From contig USLD01000106.1 in assembly GCA_900555495.1 (NCBI GenBank), positions 1 through 5,146 on the forward strand: 5,146 nt of DNA, given 5' to 3'. Below are positions 1 through 3,673 of the stretch, piece after piece. The stretch is from an uncultured Slackia sp. GTDB lineage: Bacteria; Actinomycetota; Coriobacteriia; Coriobacteriales; Eggerthellaceae. The position numbers and the translations under genes were made by a program. Position 1 is the stretch's first letter. Each line of letters starts with the position of its first letter. The notes under the pieces were generated by a model, which did not search any database, had not been told where the DNA came from, and saw nothing but the letters and a program-made list of their open reading frames with translations.

Positions 1-23
1 GACTTGTCGCCTTCCGCTTTCAT
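1..23 (-). CDS. Start of an unidentified gene, cut by the left edge
   Basis: An ATG at 23 opens a minus-strand frame reading MKAEGDK plus a partial Ser codon before the window ends. The direction matches the neighbouring genes, and the AT-rich gap in front of it looks like a promoter region. The upstream ribosome-binding site is weak (TAGAGT directly before ATG), so the message may be leaderless or the true start may differ. Eight codons are too few to name a product. Confidence 0.35.
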
Positions 24-119
24 ACTCTAGTCTAGTAAAGTGCATTCGTGAAGTTAAAACCGCGTGAATTGAGCTTATTTTTGCAATAAAGCGTATAAAC
101 GGACGAAATCGAGACGAAA
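24..119. other. AT-rich intergenic gap
   Basis: This 96-base stretch between the phosphatidyltransferase stop and the left-edge gene is clearly richer in A/T than its surroundings. It holds an imperfect hairpin (GCTTATT against AATAAAGC, about 73-92, with one bulge), the weak promoter candidate, and two CTAG words one base apart (27-35). No convincing terminator for the upstream gene is visible. Confidence 0.5.
29..57 (-). promoter_or_regulatory. Weak candidate promoter for the left-edge gene
   Basis: On the minus strand, TTAACT (52-57) and TAGACT (29-34) are 17 bases apart, and each matches 4 of 6 consensus positions. The implied start site is about at the ATG at 23, which would make the message leaderless. 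The elements lie in the AT-rich 24-119 gap. The match is weak and could be chance in such sequence. Confidence 0.2.
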
Positions 120-746
120 TCAGCTCGCGCGGCGTTCGGCTCGCGCCTCCTGCAGCGCTCGCAAGCCGCGATGGATGTAGACCGCGGTAGTGGCAAGGGC
201 CATGACGAGACCGGCATAGACGAACCAGATTCCCCAGGAAACGGGCTCTCCGTTGAATCCAGGGAGCCACGCCAGATCGCACATGCCCAAGGCGGGAATC
301 AGGGGCCAGTTCAGCAGCAGGCCGGCGAAGCCGACGAACAGAAGCGTAGTGGCTACTTTTCCGGGGAACACGACGGCGATGCGTTTTTTGTAACGCAACA
401 GGAACGCCCCGCCGACCAGGAGGAACAAATCGCGGGCGATCACGACCACGATAATCCACAGCGGAAGACGCCCGACGAGCAGAAGACCTACTACGCCTAC
501 GATCATAAGAATGCGATCGACCGCGGGATCGAGAAGCTGGCCGAGACGCGAAACGGTATGGGTGCGGCGTGCGAGCTGGCCATCGACGAAATCGGTCGAG
601 GCCGCCAACGCGAACAGAAACGTGGCAAGGATGTCGTGCCCTTCGAAAAGGGATACGAGATATGCAGGCACCATGCACAGCCGGATGAACGAAATCACAT
701 TCGCAAGCGTGAATATTCTATTGGTGACCTGTTCCTGCTGCCCCAT
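120..746 (-). CDS. CDP-alcohol phosphatidyltransferase (PgsA-like or CMP-forming cardiolipin synthase)
   Basis: This 208-residue integral membrane enzyme transfers a phosphatidyl group from CDP-diacylglycerol to an alcohol, releasing CMP. The full family signature D-x2-DG-x2-AR-x8-G-x3-D-x3-D is present: D52-FV-D55-G56-QL-A59-R60, G69, D73 and D77. These aspartates bind the catalytic metal ions. About six hydrophobic helices are visible (roughly 11-33, 37-51, 79-92, 95-117, 130-147 and 170-192), followed by a basic C-terminus. SRLGQLLDPAVDR resembles actinobacterial members annotated either as phosphatidylglycerophosphate synthase or as CMP-forming cardiolipin synthase. The substrate cannot be settled from motifs, so no symbol is given. 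The frame also has an ATG at 848, but it lacks a ribosome-binding site and lies upstream of the likely promoter. The ATG at 746 has GAAAGAGA upstream and begins just before the conserved N-terminal helix. It is separated from the ech operon by terminator-like hairpins, so it is probably transcribed independently. Confidence 0.88.
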   Translation of the reverse strand: MGQQEQVTNRIFTLANVISFIRLCMVPAYLVSLFEGHDILATFLFALAASTDFVDGQLARRTHTVSRLGQLLDPAVDRILMIVGVVGLLLVGRLPLWIIVVVIARDLFLLVGGAFLLRYKKRIAVVFPGKVATTLLFVGFAGLLLNWPLIPALGMCDLAWLPGFNGEPVSWGIWFVYAGLVMALATTAVYIHRGLRALQEARAERRAS

Positions 747-805
747 GGAAATCTCTTTCAAAACGAATCGAACAACGCTTGTCGCCACGCGGCAAACGGC
801 TGTCG

Positions 806-814
806 ATTGTATCA
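806..814 (-). promoter_or_regulatory. Putative extended -10 promoter for the phosphatidyltransferase gene
   Basis: The minus strand reads TGATACAAT, an extended -10 (TGn) followed by TACAAT, which has 5 of 6 matches to the sigma-70 consensus. No good -35 sits 17 bases upstream (CGTCGC), which the extended -10 could offset. Transcription would begin near 799, leaving a leader of about 50 bases before the ATG at 746. This supports 746 rather than 848 as the start. Confidence 0.45.
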
Positions 815-902
815 GGGTTTTCGTGGGCGCGACGGCGCCATCGGCCATATTCGCGATACCGTCACGGACTCGTTGAGAAAAGTTGAGAAACGCTACACGA
901 AA

Positions 903-942
903 CGAGCACGGACAAAGCCTGCAAGCGGCCCCGTCGTGCTCG
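903..942 (-). terminator. Second stem-loop after echF (possible backup terminator)
   Basis: CGAGCACG (903-910) pairs with CGTGCTCG (935-942) across a 24-base, GC-rich loop. On the minus strand it is followed by TTTCGTGT. It lies 8 bases beyond the first hairpin and before the phosphatidyltransferase promoter. The long loop and short T run make a terminator role uncertain; a 3'-end stability element or chance pairing is also possible. Confidence 0.35.
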
Positions 943-950
943 GGAACGAA

Positions 951-987
951 CGAAGGCCGATGCGCGCATTCGTCGCATCGGCCTTCG
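951..987 (-). terminator. Hairpin terminator after echF
   Basis: A perfect 14-bp inverted repeat, CGAAGGCCGATGCG (951-964) and its complement (974-987), encloses a 9-base loop. It begins 20 bases after the echF stop, the expected place for the ech operon terminator. On the minus strand the stem is followed by TTCGTTCCCG, only a weak T-rich stretch, so it may terminate poorly on its own or mainly protect the 3' end of the message. Confidence 0.75.
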
Positions 988-1007
988 GGGCGAATCGATC
1001 GAATTCC

Positions 1008-1454
1008 TTACTCCCCTGTCGCCTCGCGAGCGGCCTTTGCAGCGAGGGCAGCCTTGACGCGCTCCGCCTTTTCGGCCTCTTTCGCAGCGGCTGCGGCCTT
1101 CTCTTCCTCGGAAGGCTCGGGTTTGAGGAGCGTTTCGACGCTCTTTTGCGGAGCAGGTGCGGGATAGTTCGGATCCATCGTCAGCGAGTCCTTCGGGCAT
1201 TCGCGCACGCAGGTCCCGCATTGAACGCATCTGAAGCGGTCGATTTGCCAGAATTCTTCTTTCTTGACCACTTTGATGGCGTCGGTCGGGCAGCGCTTCT
1301 CGCAGATGCCGCACAGGATGCACGTGTCGATATCGTTGAGAATCTGGCCTTTAAGTCCTTCGGGCTGATAACGCTTCTGCGCCGGATACATGATGGTCTC
1401 CGGCTTCTTGAACAGCGAACGCAGGGTCATCTTCCCCAGTTTGAAGTTTCCCAT
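1008..1454 (-). CDS. echF: Ech hydrogenase electron-transfer subunit EchF (2x[4Fe-4S] ferredoxin-like, NuoI-like) with charged tail
   Basis: This is a polyferredoxin-type subunit that passes electrons between soluble ferredoxin and the EchC cluster. Two classical CxxCxxCxxxCP motifs are present: C45-I-L-C-G-I-C-E-K-R-C55-P and C76-V-Q-C-G-T-C-V-R-E-C86-P. The N-terminal KLGKMTLRSLFKKPETIMYP is the usual lead-in helix of NuoI/EchF proteins. After about residue 103 the protein has a Pro-rich linker and then an Ala/Lys/Glu tail to 148. Residues 128-145 (EKAERVKAALAAKAAREA) resemble the repeat core of the EchD tail. The ATG at 1454 lies 6 bases after the echE stop; AAAGG and TAGGA are both within range as ribosome-binding sites. 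It is the last gene of the operon, with a strong hairpin 20 bases after its stop. Identity is secure from motifs and order; the role of the tail is unknown. Confidence 0.95.
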   Translation of the reverse strand: MGNFKLGKMTLRSLFKKPETIMYPAQKRYQPEGLKGQILNDIDTCILCGICEKRCPTDAIKVVKKEEFWQIDRFRCVQCGTCVRECPKDSLTMDPNYPAPAPQKSVETLLKPEPSEEEKAAAAAKEAEKAERVKAALAAKAAREATGE

Positions 1455-1460
1455 CGCGTC

Positions 1461-2549
1461 CTACCTTTCAGAGCAGCTGATACACGGATCGATAGTCAGG
1501 ATGACCATGGGCACGTCGGCCAGGTCGCATCCCTCGAGCGCCTTCACCATGCCGGCGAGGTTCTGGCTGGTGGGCGTACGCATGCGCATGCGGTCGAGGT
1601 TCTTGGTGCCGTTGCCGCGCGCGTAGTAGTAGCACTCGCCGCGCGGCTGCTCGAGCACGCTTGCGGCCTGCGAGCCCGCCGGAGGCGTCAGCTTGCTCTT
1701 CTCGCCGATGCCGTCATGGGGCATCTTCGCGGCCAGCTCCTTGATGATGGCGATCGATTGGTTCACCTCGAGTGCGCGCACCTTGCAGCGGGCGTAGCAG
1801 TCGCCCTCGTCGGAGAGGATGGGCTCGAAACCCTCGAGATCGCCGTAGCCGCCGCGGCCGAGCATGCGGGCGTCATAGGCGACATTGGAAGCACGGCCGA
1901 ACGGACCGACCATGCACAGCGCTTCGGCTTCTTCCTTGGACAGATAGCCGACGCCGCAAAGCCTGCTTTTCACGGAGGTATCCTTCAGGAAAGTGTCCGT
2001 GATTTCCTTGTATTCGGATTCGATGCTGTCGAGCTTGTCGATGATGGCCTTCATCATGACATCGTCGATGTCGCGGTTCACGCCGCCGATACAGACGGCG
2101 GACAGGATGACGCGGCCGCCCGTCGTGGCCTCGAAGATGTCGAGAACGCGCTCGCGCAGGCGCCAGCAGTGCATGAACAAGCTCTCGAAGCCGAACGCGT
2201 CGGCCGCAAGTCCCATCCACAGAAGGTGGGAGTGCATACGCGAAAGCTCGTGCAGAATCACACGGATGTATTCGGCGCGCTTGGGCACCTCGACCCCCAT
2301 GAGATCTTCGACCGTCTCGGCATAGCCGAGGGAATGACCGAAACTGCAGATACCGCAGATTCGTTCGGCTACGTAGATGAACTGATGGATGTCTCGCGTT
2401 TCCACGAGTTTCTCGAGACCGCGATGGATGAAGCCGATTTGAGGAATGGCCTCGATGACGCGCTCGTCTTCCACCACCAGGTCGAGATGGAGCGGCTCGG
2501 GCAGCACCGGGTGCTGCGGGCCGAAGGGAATGACCGTCGCTTTGCCCAT
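1461..2549 (-). CDS. echE: Ech hydrogenase large subunit EchE (NuoD-like, Ni-Fe catalytic)
   Basis: This 362-residue catalytic subunit binds the Ni-Fe(CN)2CO centre that interconverts protons and H2 on the cytoplasmic side of the membrane. The N-terminal Ni-binding motif is RICGICSFGH (63-72), fitting R-x-C-G-x-C-x3-H; the C-terminal one is DPCISCSER (354-362), fitting DPCxxCxxR. C65, C68, C356 and C359 are the expected metal thiolates. FGPQHPVLPEPLHLDL near the N-terminus and GFIHRGLEKL (39-48, with E46) are standard for group 4 large subunits. The frame is open well upstream of 2549, but that part is an out-of-frame reading of echD. The ATG at 2549, giving MGKATVIPFGPQHP, is the natural start. 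The stop follows directly after the C-terminal Arg, so there is no cleavable extension and no need for a maturation endopeptidase, as I recall for other Ech/CooH enzymes. Confidence 0.97.
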   Translation of the reverse strand: MGKATVIPFGPQHPVLPEPLHLDLVVEDERVIEAIPQIGFIHRGLEKLVETRDIHQFIYVAERICGICSFGHSLGYAETVEDLMGVEVPKRAEYIRVILHELSRMHSHLLWMGLAADAFGFESLFMHCWRLRERVLDIFEATTGGRVILSAVCIGGVNRDIDDVMMKAIIDKLDSIESEYKEITDTFLKDTSVKSRLCGVGYLSKEEAEALCMVGPFGRASNVAYDARMLGRGGYGDLEGFEPILSDEGDCYARCKVRALEVNQSIAIIKELAAKMPHDGIGEKSKLTPPAGSQAASVLEQPRGECYYYARGNGTKNLDRMRMRTPTSQNLAGMVKALEGCDLADVPMVILTIDPCISCSER

Positions 2550-2550
2550 G

Positions 2551-3213
2551 CTATTCGCCGCCTTTCTTCTCGGCGGCAACGCGCGCCGCCTTCGCTTCCA
2601 TGGCCGCGCGCACTTTGGCGGCCTTTTCCGGATCCATGCCTGCGAGCTTCTGCTCGAGCTCATCGCGTTTCGCGTTTTCGGCCGCCGCCTTCTCCTTGGC
2701 GGCTTTCGCCTCCATGGCAGCGCGTACCTTGGCCGCCTTCTCGGGGTCCATACCCGCCAGCTTGGCTTCGAGGTCGTCGGCGGGCTTGTCTTTGCCTGCG
2801 GCCTTGGCAGCCTTCGCCGCCGCAATTTTGGCGGCCTTCTCGCGCGCGGCTTTTTGCGCCGGCGAGATGACGGTCATGGGCTTGTCCATGGCCACCTTGT
2901 AGAAGTTGCCGGCGAAGTCGATAGCGATGTCGGTGATGTTCAGGCCGAACAGGTCATGCGCTTCGTTTTCGAACGGGAATGCCGCCAAATAGAAGCCTGT
3001 GACCGACGGAACGGTTTCCGTTGCCGTATCGATACCGCAGATAGTGTAGTTTTCCAGGCGATCGTCCTTCATGAAGGCATAAAGGGCGTCGATGCCCTGC
3101 TCCGTGTTGACGCACAGCATCTGGACGAAGCGGTAGCCGTCGTTGCGCTTCTTTTCCGCAAGCGCGAGCAAATCGGCCGTCTGGATGGTTTCGAACGTGG
3201 TATGCAATGCCAT
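2551..3213 (-). CDS. echD: Ech hydrogenase subunit EchD (NuoC-like) with long repeat-bearing C-terminal tail
   Basis: Residues 1 to about 115 form a short NuoC-like domain (the 30-kDa-subunit family), which in Ech links the catalytic subunits. The best landmark is PFENEAHDLFGL (80-91), matching the E-x-x-x-DLFG signature of NuoC proteins; YRFVQMLCV (27-35) is the usual first core strand. From about 120 to 220 the protein is an Ala/Lys/Glu-rich, probably helical tail. It contains two copies of a 26-residue unit (147-172 and 185-210) sharing KLAGMDPEKAAKVRAAM and the residues after it. From memory, EchD is normally only about the size of the NuoC-like domain, so the tail nearly doubles it. The start at 3213 lies 4 bases after the echC stop, with a strong GGGGAG 7 bases upstream. 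The stop is one base from the echE start (TAG-C-ATG), implying translational coupling. The tail has no recognised function. Confidence 0.92.
   Translation of the reverse strand: MALHTTFETIQTADLLALAEKKRNDGYRFVQMLCVNTEQGIDALYAFMKDDRLENYTICGIDTATETVPSVTGFYLAAFPFENEAHDLFGLNITDIAIDFAGNFYKVAMDKPMTVISPAQKAAREKAAKIAAAKAAKAAGKDKPADDLEAKLAGMDPEKAAKVRAAMEAKAAKEKAAAENAKRDELEQKLAGMDPEKAAKVRAAMEAKAARVAAEKKGGE
2584..2661 (-). repeat. EchD tail repeat, second copy
   Basis: This segment encodes EchD residues 185-210. It matches the copy at 2698-2775 with a period of 114 bases (38 residues). The last 22 residues are identical to the other copy, although the DNA differs at most codons. Confidence 0.85.
2698..2775 (-). 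repeat. EchD tail repeat, first copy
   Basis: This segment encodes EchD residues 147-172. Compared with the second copy, 14 of the 22 shared codons differ synonymously and none changes the residue. The two copies are therefore old or selected at protein level rather than a fresh duplication. Confidence 0.85.
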
Positions 3214-3230
3214 TGTCCTACTCCCCTTTC
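3214..3230 (-). promoter_or_regulatory. Ribosome-binding site of echD inside the echC stop region
   Basis: The minus strand reads GAAAGGGGAG, then the echC stop TAG, then GACA and the echD ATG. The GGGGAG core is 7 bases from the start, a near-ideal Shine-Dalgarno. The same bases encode the last EchC residues (K-K-G-E), so the end of EchC is constrained by echD translation. Confidence 0.75.
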
Positions 3231-3664
3231 TTCTTCGAGGCCGCGAGCGCCTTCGATTTCTCTTCGAGAATGGCGAGACCCTGGACGACGCCGTCGATGA
3301 TCGCCTCGGGGCGCACCGCGCATCCAGGAACGTAGACGTCGACCGGGATGGCCTTGTCCACGCCGCCGATGATGTTATAGCAGTCGTGGAAGATACCTGC
3401 CGAACATGCGCAAATCCCGCATGCCACGACGACCTTCGGCTCGACCATCTGGTCGTAGATTTCCTTGACCACGCCGATGTTCTGCTCGTTCACCGAACCG
3501 GTGACGAGGAAGATGTCGGCGTGTTTGGGGTTGCCCGTATTGATGATGCCGAATCGCTCGACGTCGTAGAGAGGCGTCAATGCGGCAAGCACCTCGATAT
3601 CGCAGCCGTTGCAGCTGCTGCCATCGTAATGGATGACCCAGGGCGATTTTGAAACACTGCTCAT
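3218..3664 (-). CDS. echC: Ech hydrogenase small subunit EchC (NuoB-like, proximal [4Fe-4S])
   Basis: This 148-residue, NuoB/HycG-type soluble subunit holds the proximal [4Fe-4S] cluster that delivers electrons to the Ni-Fe site in EchE. Probable cluster ligands are C18 and C21 in SCNGCDIE (with the conserved acidic E24), C85 in ACGICACSAGIF, and C115 in YVPGCAVRPEAI. The sequence VTGSVNEQN (54-62) and the stretch about 96-113 are also typical. Two details are unusual. The usual PGCPP reads PGCAV, and the glycine pair after the third ligand region reads SAG, with extra cysteines at 82, 87 and 95. The start ATG at 3664 follows the upstream stop by 9 bases, with TAGGAG placed 6 bases before it. 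The protein ends in KKKGE, and those codons carry the ribosome-binding site of echD. Length and gene position match EchC. Confidence 0.95.
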   Translation of the reverse strand: MSSVSKSPWVIHYDGSSCNGCDIEVLAALTPLYDVERFGIINTGNPKHADIFLVTGSVNEQNIGVVKEIYDQMVEPKVVVACGICACSAGIFHDCYNIIGGVDKAIPVDVYVPGCAVRPEAIIDGVVQGLAILEEKSKALAASKKKGE

Positions 3665-3673
3665 GATTGGCTC

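Noticed and set aside
73..92. Imperfect hairpin in the AT-rich gap as a terminator for the phosphatidyltransferase gene
   Set aside because: The stem is short, A/T-rich and bulged, and no T run follows it on the minus strand.
32..217. 61-codon minus-strand frame overlapping the end of the phosphatidyltransferase gene
   Set aside because: It overlaps the real gene in another frame, has no ribosome-binding site and resembles nothing; composition explains the opening.
747..848. Longer phosphatidyltransferase start at ATG 848
   Set aside because: No ribosome-binding site is seen, the added residues do not resemble the family N-terminus, and the best promoter (806-814) lies inside the extension.
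2584..2775. Possibility that the echD repeats are a mobile element or CRISPR-like array
   Set aside because: There are only two copies, in frame and with diverged DNA but the same protein sequence, so this is a protein repeat.
2550..2825. Upstream extension of the echE frame by 92 residues
   Set aside because: The extra residues are an Arg/Pro-rich out-of-frame reading of the echD repeats. The family's N-terminus begins with the GPQHP region right after the ATG at 2549, which is one base from the echD stop.
171..2870. A very long (899-codon) open frame on the plus strand, antisense to the phosphatidyltransferase gene, echF and echE
   Set aside because: It is in exact codon register with all three minus-strand genes, so a stop would need a TTA, CTA or TCA codon in them, and those are scarce in such GC-rich genes. 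It crosses the terminator hairpins and has no ribosome-binding site or recognisable domain. Its openness is a codon-use by-product.
2446..3300. 284-codon plus-strand frame opposite echD
   Set aside because: It mirrors the Ala/Lys-rich echD tail and shows only low-complexity Arg/Leu/Gly sequence, while the minus strand encodes a clear NuoC-like protein.
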